A DNA stretch of 64,000 nt from contig NC_079885.1 of NCBI RefSeq assembly GCF_029227915.1, positions 8,804,001 through 8,868,000 of the forward strand, written 5' to 3'. How positions within the stretch are numbered: position 1 is the stretch's first letter; each line of letters opens with the position of its first letter. The notes beneath the pieces are model-generated. The model was not told the origin of the DNA. It worked only from the letters and a program-made list of their open reading frames with translations, and did no database searches. Source of the stretch: Hydractinia symbiolongicarpus (taxonomy: Eukaryota; Cnidaria; Hydrozoa; Anthoathecata; Hydractiniidae). The position numbers and the translations under genes were made by a program. Below are positions 13,550-24,339 of this stretch, piece after piece.

Positions 13550-14092
13550 TTACACAACAGTTAAAAAATCATCTTCTTCTTCATCTTCATTAAGATTACC
13601 AGGATCATTCGCATCCTCGATGTCAGAATCGGTAGGTTCGAATGGGTTAATTTCATTAGCATCGGTATTATTTACCAACTTAGTTTGGTCTGCCAAAACT
13701 GATGCCCCGGCAGAACAAGGTTTGGTACTTTTGAAGCAATGAATCTTGTTTTCTTCACTCCCGTCGTTTTTTTTAGATTTAGGGCACAACCTTTAGATCT
13801 TTATCATTTCCCAAGCACGTAAAATCCATTCTACAACTGTGCGTCGGAGGGCTTGTTTCATGTTTCCTTCTACCGTATTTTGATGGACACCATTAGCCAA
13901 CCATTCATCGTACATATCAGAAATAAACCCTTTAAACGATTTATTCCAGTACACATCTGGGGCCTGAATGTACTTTGTACACCCACCTGGAATTAGAGCA
14001 CTTTCGACTTTCATTTTTTTCAATGAAACTTTAACCTCGTCGGTCATAGGAGCTTCGGATGTATCCCACACAAGAAGCCTTTTACCGAGCAT
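13550..14092 (-). pseudogene. Pogo/Tigger-type transposase C-terminal fragment
   Basis: The first piece (14092 to 13793) reads LLVWDTSEAPMTDEVK, then ALIPGGCTKYIQAPDVYWNK. This is the DDE_1 pattern in which a catalytic Asp follows hydrophobic residues and 'vIPGGcT...QP.DV..NK.FK' follows. A second piece (13789 to 13550) continues with IHCFKSTKPCSAG and an acidic tail, as in pogo C-termini. The two are separated by a stop or frameshift near 13790. The DNA-binding N-terminus and first catalytic Asp are missing, so it cannot act alone. Confidence 0.75.
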
Positions 14093-14227
14093 GTTTTAGA
14101 TTCGATTTTTTTTGAAAATAAATCATTGAACTTTATATTTACCAGTGAATGTGACGACTTTGATTTTAACATGGCTAGAGTAGAGTCTCTTTGGTAAATA
14201 TCAGCTTCTTCACAGGGTAAAATACAG

Positions 14228-14645
14228 AAGTTTAATACGTGGGCATCATGTTTACAAATCTAACTGGACTCCCGTTTTAAATGAAAAACTGATTGCTAAA
14301 CCGGACAGTAGAGATGAAGCCTTGGAAAATGATAGTTTGCAATTGGAATTTTTAGAGAAAATGATAGGGAAACAGAACTGGTTGGGCATGCCCCAATAGA
14401 TTTATCAAGTCTTCTTCATCATTTTTTGAACGCAGACCCAAACAACTTATAGATGTGACAGTGATGAGTAAACGTAAGCGCGAGATTGGTTTGGTCGTTC
14501 CCGGTAAATTTGATTGTTTCACCAAATCCAAGCGGATTTCATGTGTGTTGGACGAGCAGCTACATCAACGAAAGGACACTTACAAAACCTTGGAACTTAT
14601 TCACCAAAAAAAGTTTTTATACCGGAAGTTTCCTGTAATTTTTTA
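14228..14645 (+). pseudogene. HIRAN-like domain relic
   Basis: Joining frames gives RGHHVYKSNWTPVLNEKL, then a region with VGHAPIDLSSL followed by HHFLNADPNN, then VTVMSKRKREIGLVVPGKFD and a short tail. The 'GHH.YK..WTP..GE.L' start, 'VGH.P..LS' middle and 'GKR.R..GL.VP' end recall HIRAN-like domains found in many invertebrate predicted proteins and transposon-associated ORFs. At least one frameshift and stop (near 14390 and 14448) break it. It lies inside the pogo-like element but on the opposite strand to the transposase, so it was captured or inserted. The family assignment is from memory of the motif pattern. Confidence 0.45.
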
Positions 14646-14790
14646 AAAAAGAAATTCTCATCATTAATTGGTTTCTCTTCCTTCTCTTGTATCATCTATA
14701 AGCTATTACATAATAGAGGTTGACCCGTTTGCCAGTAAATTTACGGTAATCACCTCTCAGTTTTCAAACAAAAATGCAGACCGCGATGTA

Positions 14791-15310
14791 CAGTAGACGT
14801 CCGTTAATTCGAATGCCCCCAATTCGAACTTCCCGTTATTTCGAACAAATTGCCAAGTCCTTTGAGTCATATATTTTGAGCTGCTTAATTCGAACTCCGC
14901 TAATTCGAACATTTCGCTAATTCGAATAATTTTTTAATCCAAAGGCTACATTATGCTCGTTAATTCGAACTTTTGTGTATCGATAAAAAGATTTTATGGG
15001 TAAATAAAAAAAGTTTTCATTTTTATTCATTTTTATTGCATTAATGGTGGCAAAATTTCTTTCAATATATCAATTAAGTTGACATTTCCAATAAAATGAA
15101 GTTTACAAGGAATTTGGAGGCCTTGCCCATCGCCAAGCAAACAACGTTAAAAGATTTTTGTAGTAAAGTTGTAATAAAGTTATATTAGCATAAAACCTTC
15201 AAACGTTTATTAAAATTCTTGTTTTTTCTGTACTTTCGATAATCCCAACATTCGTTAATTCGAACAAATAATTTATTCCCTTACGTGTTCGAATTAACGG
15301 ACGTCTACTG
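14791..15310. mobile_element. Pogo-type MITE, 520 bp
   Basis: The terminal inverted repeats are near perfect: CAGTAGACGTCCGTTAATTC at 14791 and its complement ending at 15310, each flanked by TA. Several CGTTAATTCGAAC-type sub-repeats lie just inside both ends. There is no ORF. This is the form of non-autonomous relatives of pogo/Tigger elements. It sits about 45 bp from the pogo-like relic. Confidence 0.92.
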
Positions 15311-15894
15311 TAATTTAATTTTACACGCTTTTTTATGAGTAACACGAAATTCATCAATAAAACGAAGTAACAGTCAGCTTGAAGTAAGTAAATATAAGAC
15401 AGATGAAACTACAGGAATTGTAAAATGCAAGATTCGTGTAACAATAAGGTTGATTTTAAACTGAAGTATGATTTCGCTTGACGTACCAGGCTTACTAAGA
15501 AACTAAATGCGCGAATTTGGTAGTTCTATCTATTCTTATTTTATCTGTCGACTGTGTACCCTAGATAATCAACTAGGCAAGATTTGAGCCTATAAAATGT
15601 GGAAAATTAAGCCAGATTGAGCCTTGATCAATATTTTGTGTTAGTTATAAAAAAAACCTGTGTGGTACCAGTCTAAGGGCTTTTTTTCACTTTCTGATAT
15701 GTGGCCAGGGCGACTTCTTTCGCATCATCATCACAATTATCAGAAAGCGAAAAATAATGCAGGGTGTGATCTTATATCGAATATATCATATTATATATAT
15801 TGACAACTTCTTACTATCCAAAATGCACACAGGCTAAAATTAGTCGGTGTAATGTATGTTCTTGTTTTATTTGGTATTTACTGTGTATGTGTCA

Positions 15895-16760
15895 TTCATC
15901 AGAAGAAATGTTTAAAATATCTTTGTTTGGCAAAACTTAGTGTATATTCTCGGCAAAGGAAAGCCTTTAATAGGCAATCATTAATGCAAAAACCTTTCGT
16001 TTTCCTGTTTAGTTATACCGCTAAAAATACACCAGCTCATTTTCAATTTCACATAATGTCCTCTAAGTTAGAGGAGCCAAAAATTACCCAGAGGCTTCAC
16101 AGGGAGGGTTAATTGATTGTATAAAGGGTGTTAGCAAGACAGGTCTCGCAATTTGCTCATTGACTTGTCTAACTGCCCTCGATAAGAACGGTACCATGTT
16201 AAAAATAAAGTCGATCTTATAAGTAGTTCTGCTATTTATTACTTGTGGCGCAAACAATTAGTTTTAACTGTTTTTTAGTTAAACTATCAATGAGGACCGA
16301 CCAGTTTGTCCGGATATCATTTTCGTGAAATCGTTCAGAAAAAGTATTAAAATCATTAAGATTTCGGATAATTTTTTTAAACGGGTGTGTGCCACAAATT
16401 TTATGGGCAGATAATAAATCCAGATTTCATTGCTGTTGCAACAATTCACTTACTCTTTTCTTTTCGATTTACCCCCACCCCTTGCTACAATTAGGTACAG
16501 GAGAGTAAACTTTCCTTTATGACTACAATGAAGGGTGAGAACTGGTTGTGGCCTCCTTAAAACTCTTCAACTCTCCTCTAAGGTAATGATTTTAACAACT
16601 TTCTCCTGATATCTCATCAACTTTAACTTTATAACCTGTCGCATATTTATTTTCAAATGGATAGAAATGTTACATTTGTACAACAATAATTTGTTCTTTA
16701 TTCGCAGCATCACTGTTATTCTCAAAAAAAAGTTGAAAATTACTTAATTTCGTGTGCTAA
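15895..16760 (+). repeat. Dispersed 0.85-kb repeat, copy 1
   Basis: It matches 17425-18260 in the same orientation over its length, with landmarks in the same order: TTCTCGGCAAAGGAA, CATAATGTCCTCT, GTTAGCAAGACAGGTCTCGCAA, CCCTCGATAAGAACGGT, CAATGAGGACCGACAGG-like and TTGTTCTT. The copies differ by substitutions and small indels. Shorter inverted relatives lie at 7180-7720. No ORF is shared between the copies, so it is a non-coding repeat family of unknown class. Confidence 0.8.
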
Positions 16761-17059
16761 GGAAAGTGCGGAGTATTATAGAAAAAAAAATTATTTTCAT
16801 ACGGTGTGTAAAATCTCAAAACTTATATCGTCAAATATTTTTTTCCCCTTAACTGTTTTTGTTTTTCAAAATGTCGGAAATTTCCATTGTTTTTCGTCAA
16901 CAATCTTTCGACTTTAAACCTGTGTCTATTTACCTTCTACTTCAACCATGGCGAACTTGAGCACTCCCGGAATGGGAACTTAATTCTACTTCATGTGGCC
17001 CTTATGTTATATCTCTCTTGAGTTAATAACATCACGCAACTGTAACCATAGCAGGTTAA

Positions 17060-17295
17060 ATTATCATGGGGACATGGTTAAGTCATACAAAGATGCCTAT
17101 CTGCCAGCCAAACCAACCCATTCTCGTCCCCAGAGTCTCTTTGCCCTGAGCCGTAATCACGGAGCGGCCAAATTAATCAAAAATGTAAAATGCTCTGGGA
17201 ACAAGGTTGAAATCAACCAGTTATCTAGATTAGTCAAACTGCTCAGAATTACCGTCACCAATCCCCCCATTTTATTTGATCTTATTTGAAAGTTA
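17060..17295 (+). repeat. Dispersed repeat, copy 2
   Basis: This is the second copy of the repeat at 12970-13165. It carries the extra words CCCCAGAGTCTCTTTGCCC and AATCACGGAGCGGCC and the GCTCTGGGAACAAGGTTG motif. Confidence 0.75.
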
Positions 17296-17424
17296 TATAT
17301 CCAAGGTATTCTTCATGAACCTCTAACTCAGCGCCTGTTGTCTCTTTTTTCCATTGTCTTGACGTCCTGTTCAAAAAAAAAGAGATAACAACGCGCTGGG
17401 AACGAGGTTGCGTACTGTACGTGT

Positions 17425-18260
17425 TATTCATCGGCGGAAATGTTAAGTCTTTTATTTTGCGAAACTTGGTGTACATTCTCGGCAAAGGAAGAGCCTTTAA
17501 TAGGCAATCACTGATGCAAAACCTTTTTTTTTTCCTGTGTGCTCATACCGCTAAAAATTAACCCATTCATTTTCACATAATGTCCTCTGATTTAGAGGAT
17601 GCAAAAATTACCCAGAGCCTTATAAGGGTGGGTTTATTGGTTGTACAAAAGGTGTTAGCAAGACAGGTCTCGCAATACGCTCATTGACTTGTCCAACTGC
17701 CCTCGATAAGAACGGTGACCTGTCAAAGATAAGTAGATGTTATAAGTAGATCTGCTTCGTTATTACTTATGGCGTAAATAATTTGTTTTAACGGCTTTGG
17801 ATAAAATATCAATGAGGACCGACAGGTTTGTTCCGAATATCATTCTTGTGAAAACATTCGGAAAAAGTATTTAAATCACTCAGATTTCGGATAATTCTTT
17901 TAAATGGGGGTGTGAGATAGTTTGGGGACGGATAATAAATCGAGAACTCATTGTTGGTGCAACAATTCACTTAAACTTGCCCTTGTAACTGCACTGAAGG
18001 ATAAAAAAAGGTTGCCATGCCTCCTTAAAACTCCTAAATCCTTCTCAATTTTAAAAAGTCTCCTCAAAACTCCTCTAAAATTTGTTTTTATCTAAAAACT
18101 TTTTCCTCAAATCTCCTCAACTTTAAAGTTATAACGTCACGCATGTTTTTTCTAAAATGCATAGAAATGGTACATTTGTAAAGCAATAATAATTTGTTCT
18201 TCATACGCAACATCGCCGTCATTTCCTCAAAAAAAATTGGAAAATTCTCATCAAAAGTAC
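17425..18260 (+). repeat. Dispersed 0.85-kb repeat, copy 2
   Basis: This is the direct partner of 15895-16760. The two copies lie about 1.5 kb apart, with the second copy of the shorter repeat family between them, so the area is a repeat cluster rather than a simple tandem duplication. Confidence 0.8.
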
Positions 18261-18644
18261 ACAAATCTTTTCAAATTTAGCCCGTAAAATAATGATGGCA
18301 AGTGAATATGCACGACTGGTGATTTATCTATCTATTATGTTTATTAACTTGTCTTCTTTGAATATTTCTCTCAACATTTGAAAAAAGATAATGCTTCTGA
18401 AGTTCGCACGATATCATTTTTAGAAAAGAACATTTTTAATACAGGCTGCGGTGGCTTGGAGGCTGTGAGAGCTTTTATTTCTGAAACAAGCATATTCTGA
18501 GAAAAGATGTTACATTACATGATAGAGGCGATTTAAAACTTTTGTCATGGGTAGATGCAGCAGCCTATAATTTGTTTCTTTCCACTGGAGTCAAAAAGTG
18601 ACAGATAAGAAGTTATGGTCTTTATAACATATTTACATTGGCGC

Positions 18645-18785
18645 GTGACCTTGTGGTTATGAAGTTCGCTTCGTAATTACAAGATCCGTGGTTTGGTCCA
18701 CAGCGCGGCATGTTTATCAAGTGTCTTTACCACAGCTACGGGTCAATCCATGCTATGTGAGGGAAATTGGGTCGGTAATGCTATT
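18645..18785 (+). mobile_element. tRNA-derived SINE fragment
   Basis: A tRNA-like head (GACCTTGTGGTTATGAAGTTC with B-box-like GTGGTTTGGTCCAC) leads into GGGTCAATCCATGCTATGTG and then AGGGAAATT. That body is also present in the SINE at 8380-8690, so both belong to related SINE families. It is truncated on the 3' side. Confidence 0.6.
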
Positions 18786-18789
18786 GTTT

Positions 18790-19173
18790 ACTTAATGTAT
18801 ACATTCCGAACACAAGACCCACAATGATAACAGTGTTTCCAACACTGAAGTGTCTATATCCTGTATAAATATTTATAATAATTAATAATAAAACAGCAAT
18901 GTTTAGGGAAACATGGATCACAAATTATGGCTGATAGACGGCATGTCGTCTTTTCGCCTTTCTTGCAACGACAATTCGCGTCCTGCAGGATTTAAGGGGG
19001 TTAAAGTAATTTGCAGGAAATTTGATTTATTCATTTTAATTTGATGTTGTGCAATACTTTGACAGTTCGATAATATATTATCGGACTATTGAAAAGCGCA
19101 AAGGCTAGGATACACGCGTGTAATCAGACTTTTATATTGACACATATTAATACATACAATATTTTTATCTATT
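18790..19173. other. Downstream region of the MNNL/DSL gene
   Basis: AT-rich DNA without ORF or repeat boundary, presumably containing the 3' end of the transcript of the minus-strand gene that stops at 19174. I saw no clear canonical polyadenylation signal close to the stop. Confidence 0.4.
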
Positions 19174-21308
19174 CTAATTCTTTTTCAACACATCGCAATG
19201 TTTGCCTTTATATTTATCGTCACAATAAACTTTCACGTCAAATTTTACACTGCTAACTCGACCTTTAATTTCTTTCGAAATTACGTTAGCACTTGTGGAG
19301 TTTGCAGACGCTTGCACGGGAACAATGACGGAAAGAATGTCAATTAAATCGTCGGGATTTGGCCAAGTGTCAACGTCATATGTCGTAAACATCACTTCTA
19401 AAAATCTCTAAAATAAAACAAACTGTATCATAGGATGAATTTAGTTTACTTAAGTAGGTTTCTAAATGTTGAAGCCTATTGGTTACCCTTACATATTTAG
19501 GATTTTATTAGAAAACCATACCATTTTTTGAAACAGCCTTCTTTTATCTGTCAAATGGTTGCATTGATTTTTTACAAAATTTACCACAGCAATGCTGACA
19601 TCAAATTTTACTTTTACAGTGACGATATGGAGTTGGTCTGCCAAATACTATTACCACCTAAATGGCCCAAAAACCATCCTGATCCATGTTTTATACGTAT
19701 TATTAAAGCTCAAAAAACCATGAGATGATTTTTACTTTTTAAGGTGGCATATTATCCCCCTGGATAACTAAACCCGGAAATAGGAGTTCCGTACTCTTCA
19801 TTGGTTGAAAACTTGTCTTAAGCCTACGTGCGTTCAAACGTTAATGTAGCGCGAAAATAATGGAAAACTAAGAAGAGAAAACACTAAAATGATGACACTA
19901 CTGGTTACCTACCTGCCATTTCTGAAATGAAAAGATCATTGGATTGGTCACACCCTTCCCCAAATCATCACCATTCTTGAATACAATACTACTCTGCCCA
20001 CTGAAGGTTTTGCTCTCTAGTTTTCCAACATTACACGAAATACGTGAAGACGGTTGGTTAAAATCAGTAACACATAAGTAGAGTTTGGTATCACACTCTC
20101 CGCGGCATGTTTTCCAAGGCCATGTATCACAACATTCTTTTCCGTTGTCGAAATGTTTTGGGTTACTGAGGCTTTTAAGATTTATTTCGACATAGCCTTT
20201 ACCATAACCTTCCTAAATATAAGATGAAATTAACAGCTGCGAACATCATCAAGTTCTTTTTTACATTGAAAAGTTTACTACGGATAATGTTAACCACAAT
20301 ATGAAACAGTGCGTTTTTTTGGCTAACCTAGAGATTTTAGTTTGCTGAACAAGGTTTTTCTATCACAATTGTCAAACTGAAAGGCTTTTTCTGCGTAGAG
20401 ACTACAGACAAAAGCTCTGGACTATTGTGTTTAATGTAATATTTTATTGTTTGTAAAACGACATGCGTGCAAAGTCAAAGTTTTGTTTACTAAATCCAAA
20501 TTGCGATTAATCAGGACATATCAGGACATATCAGGATTTCTTAAGTACAATAACTTCGAAGAGTTTTCACAGTATTGGAGTCAAGCTTATGCCACCGTAG
20601 TTGTTAGAATCTGGTATCTTCGTGTGAATTTAGTGAGGGATGTTGTTTTAAAAAGATTTCGTTGAATATCTTTATTTACTTCACAACTATTAGCATGTAC
20701 AATGTGTTCTGCCAATCCTCCATCTGGATCCTTTAACATGTTTAGTTTTAATTTATTTACAGCTTCAACGATAATTTCAAGGGTATTATGTATATTAGGC
20801 TTATTAACTCTTATCTGCCCAAGAGGTCCATATATGGTACCCAAAAACAATCCTGAATTTTTCGCTGGATAAACTGTTTTTAATTTCGTTTTTTATTTTT
20901 CTGGCTCCAGTCTCTTAATATTAAGAATTGCCTTTTTAGCCACTATATGTTTAGATTTCGGGAAAAAATGGTAAAATGCAGATGCGTTTCTTTTATGTAA
21001 ACTGTAGTATTATATTTTTGAGCGTATTAATTTTCTGTAATAAATTTCGCACAATAGCGAACGCGCAAAAATAGAAGAGGTAACATACATTTTAAGAAAA
21101 CTAGTCGTTAGCCCGTGGAAAAATCCACAGCTTTGCCCGTCCTTTTTATACAGCATTGCGTGCGTCTCGCTGTTTGAGCAGCTAAGCTACCATTTTGCGT
21201 GACAGACGGACAGACGTATACGGGTATTATAACATAGATATTTGCACCAAAATAAGATTTCCTTACGTGTATGACTGTAGCAACAAGAAATACAGCAATG
21301 AGAATCAT
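19174..21308 (-). CDS. Secreted MNNL domain protein with truncated DSL (Notch-ligand-like)
   Basis: Three exons, all joined in phase 0: 21308-21267 (signal peptide MILIAVFLVATVIH, donor GTAAGG), 20212-19913 (acceptor TTTAG, donor GTAGGT) and 19407-19174 (acceptor TTTTAG, stop TAG), giving 191 aa. Exon 2 (EGYGKGYVEINLKSLSN..., six Cys including CCDTWPW and CRGECDTKLYLC) matches the MNNL domain of Jagged/Delta ligands. Exon 3 continues with the 'W.. ...DLIDI' part and then VKVYCDDKYKGKHC, the first third of a DSL domain (compare 'RVTCDDYYYGFGC'). The frame then ends with DVLKKN and a stop, so the rest of the DSL, the EGF repeats and the membrane anchor are absent. It may be a secreted decoy or modulator of Notch signalling, or a truncated ligand gene; role is inference. 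The first intron holds a dispersed repeat (21100-21245). Confidence 0.75.
21100..21245 (+). repeat. CTAGTCGTTAGCCCGTGG repeat, copy 1
   Basis: It starts ACTAGTCGTTAGCCCGTGG and runs through TCCTTTTTATACAGCATTGCG and TACCATTTTGCGTGACAGAC to a TATTATAACATAGATA end. The same arrangement recurs at 26015-26175, 52634-52745 and, inverted, near 50500-50560. The start contains a small hairpin (CCGTGGAAAAATCCACGG in the better-kept copy at 26026). It lies in the first intron of the MNNL/DSL gene. Confidence 0.75.
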
Positions 21309-22785
21309 CCTCTAAAATGGTAGCTTCAGTTACGCACACAAACTTCAGATGCAAAAAAGGCAGCACAAAACATTTTATTAGGATATATATTACATGGCAT
21401 GTTTCTTGAATTATTTGCTCAGCTTATTCCTGCATAAACATTGTAGTTTGCTCAAAAACCTTTTATAAACATTTTCGTGTGCAAAATTAAAACTTTTGCA
21501 TGGCCCATCGCAAAACGTTGAACTAACAGGCGTCCTTTTTCAAAACCTAATTATTAAACGACTTATATGTAAAACCATTCGTTAGCCTGTGGATAAAAAT
21601 ATCACATTTTGTTGGTGGTTAGCGTTCTGGGCGACATACAAAGTACGGCCATTATTATAAAGATGCCGGAAGGCTGTTTTTGCTATGACGGGGCAACAGC
21701 AGGCTGTACAGTGTTTTTATTACAGCTGCTGTTACGGAAAACTTTCTTTTAGAGTTCAAAAGATTCTGGTCTAATGTATACATGTACCAAGCACTCCACC
21801 TAGATGTGCGGCACGCTTAATCAGTTGTTTAACGTCGGGTGTTCAATGCAAAGTATATCCTCCAAGATGTAATATACGTGTTTTTGTCGAGGTTTTTTAG
21901 CACATAGAATTCCCCTCACGAATTAATCCAATTAACAATAGAACTCCTTGTTTGTCTGTATATACAAAACAAACTTTATCCTTAGCAGGGCGTGGCTTTA
22001 GTACCGCACAGCAATTCAATTTAACCCTTTAGTTTTTCTTGCGTAATTTTCGGAAGTGTCTGGAAGAAAATCGACTTTTGATTAGAATTTTTCTTACCCA
22101 CACCAGTTTGAAGAATTATTATCAATAGAACCACTTTTTTATTTGATACTTCCACCTTGGGGTTCTCTCTACCCAGGTCCCTAGAATCTGTTGGTTGGGT
22201 AAATGAAATACGCAGGGTAAAGAGAAAAAACTTTAACTGCTTGCTATTTTTGTTCCAAATATATCTTCCACTACCAACACTTTATATATTACAAAAACTA
22301 TTTGGCTTCTATTCTTATTCACGCCTTCTGCTTATTATTTTTATGAAAGACTGTGGGTTCTATCTCCACATAAGGCCGTTGTCTAGTTAACTTCTGAGAT
22401 TTCTGTAGTCTAAATGGGAGCTTTAAACACTGCGTGGTCCCTCCTAGAAACAATTGAGAGAGTACATCTCATATACATACATAAAGTATAAGTTACTACT
22501 TAATCATTCCCTATTTCTTGTGAATACGCTCTACTCTGGTACAAAACACCAAAATGAGTAACAAATGGGAAGCCTAACACAGGAAGGCAGTATCAGCATC
22601 TTTCTGTATTACTAACTAAATCAGTGTATCAAAAGCAGGTTTAATAAAAGAAGAAAAAAAGTAAGGTAATAATCGGTCTTTTTCTTATGTATGTACAACA
22701 TGCCGTCAAAAATAGGTTTACATTACTCTTGTAGGAAAATCAACTCATAGAGGTCAACTCTAGTTTGTTTGTGTTTTAAATAAGA
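21309..22785. other. Intergenic stretch with SINE-tail fragment
   Basis: No gene is seen. Near 22415-22470 a fragment (GGGAGCTTTAAACACTGCGTGGTCCCTCC, then AATTGAGAGAGTACATCTC) matches the SINE tail seen at 8590-8660. The rest is AT-rich and unassigned. Confidence 0.5.
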
Positions 22786-24332
22786 TTAATGTGTCTTATC
22801 ATATGTATCCATGCCTTTATATCCACCAACATAACCTTCTGCAGCTTTTTGTGCTTCTGGATCAGCGTTATATCGTCCCGCTAATCCTTTCCCTTTACCG
22901 GACTCATCAAAGCGTTCTTTGTGGAGACCGGTGTATTTTGATGTATCTGTCAGCCGGTCAACTGCTCCTTTCTTTGTTGTTTTCTGTGAAAAGAAAAAAG
23001 CATTTAAAAATTGTCAATGACGACTGAAATTTCGCTTGAATTTCTACAGAATGTAAACAAATCAATTGTTAAACTTGTACTGTACGTCTGAAATAACTTA
23101 TTCGTAATAATTTTCGCGCAAAAACGTTGGTTATTAAATTTAGAATAGGAATTATACGAAAGTTAATATGCGTGAAAATATAATTTACACAAAAATGCAT
23201 CTTTATTTTGTCTTTTATTTTTTTTATTACTTTTTTCCTTGTTATTTCCTTTGATGTTCGACATTCAAGCACAACCCAACACGTGGAGTTCTTTGAGACA
23301 GTTTTCCGTCGTTTTCTGCCAATTAACAATGGTTAAGGTCTATATTTTCAAAAAATTTCCATTTAAATTTAGAAACATTCAGGCTTGAGTTAAAAAGTAT
23401 GTTTCTTATGAAAAACACTTATACCTGTATATTCAAAATTATGAGTTAGTACTTTTCTGAATTTGACTGTTTGGTGGGAAATAATTACCTCTGGACCAAT
23501 CAGAAGATTTAATTGGCATGCATAAATTATCCATCCCCAATAAGCACCAGTGCTGTTTGTCTCTAGAACTTAGATTAAAAATTTGCGAGAACATATTTTT
23601 GGTGAATAGCGACAGTGCCAATTAAAGCTTTTTTCAAGAAAAAAAAAATATTAGCGAAATCGCGAATTTTAATTATCACGAAAATTTATTCCATAGAGGC
23701 AACTTTTAGAGAAGGTATTGTTAAAAACTCTTTTGACAAACTTATTCAGTTAGTCAAACTTAAAATCAAACAAAAAAATTTTACCCTGTCAATTTCGCGA
23801 AATATAGAGTAACTAAAGTATGGTTTACAAAGAACAAGTATATATCTTCTCTCTGCAGAGAACACGAGGAATCTATTTCTCTAAAACGCGTACTTTAAGG
23901 ATACTTATTTTCGCGAAATGAACAGGCTTAGATTTTTCGCGGTAAATAACTTTTTGCGGTTGATTAAAACTATTTTTTTTTTCACCATCTGACAAAAACC
24001 GCGAAGGTCATGGGTTTTTAAAACCATGTTATCTATTATAATAATTACTTTTTCCGTGTTAATGACTTTAGTACTTAGAATGCAGCAGTATAAATATAAA
24101 AACATTGCTAATCTTATCTATCACAAAAAACAGCGGGGACTTTGTTTTCGCGATTTAACTAACCTAAAACAAAAAAAAAGTTACCGTTGTTTTCGACGTT
24201 TTTGGTCCTAACCCATCTAGAATAGCTTGTTGCAGCTTCTCAAATCCATTTGGATTTGCAGGATATTTTTTCTCCGCCATTAATTCCAAACCCTTTAAGA
24301 ATTGCTGATAGCGTATCTTCCGTTCAGCTTTT
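22786..24332 (-). CDS. TPPP: TPPP/p25-alpha, second set of 3' exons
   Basis: Two exons: 24332-24185 (acceptor TTTTTTAG, donor GTAACT) encoding [20 protein letters not shown] and onward, and 22983-22786 (acceptor CACAG, stop TAA) encoding [16 protein letters not shown] then [16 protein letters not shown] and ending DTYDKTH. The [22 protein letters not shown] block is the TPPP family signature. The family binds and bundles microtubules. The first exon (EF-hand-like start) is not visible between 24.4 and 27.4 kb. This set enters with the same phase as the exon set at 27.4-27.8 kb, so it may be spliced from the shared first exon at 29424-29590, or be a duplicated gene whose first exon I cannot see. 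Its last exon has a 5-aa insertion relative to the other copy. Confidence 0.85.
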
Positions 24333-24339
24333 CTAAAAA

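Larger units (their letters stand above)
13432..14746. mobile_element. Degenerate pogo-like DNA transposon
   Basis: The ends are inverted, CCGTAAATCTCC at 13432 and the complement of CCGTAAATTTACTGG at 14746, each flanked by TA, the usual target duplication of the Tc1/mariner/pogo group. Inside lies the C-terminal part of a pogo-type transposase on the minus strand, plus an unrelated HIRAN-like relic on the plus strand. At about 1.3 kb with no N-terminal DNA-binding region it is a dead, internally rearranged copy. Confidence 0.65.

Noticed and set aside
20587-20850. 87-codon minus-strand frame within the first intron of the MNNL/DSL gene as an extra exon
   Set aside because: The flanking exons already join in phase 0 and match the ligand layout without it; no family resemblance seen.
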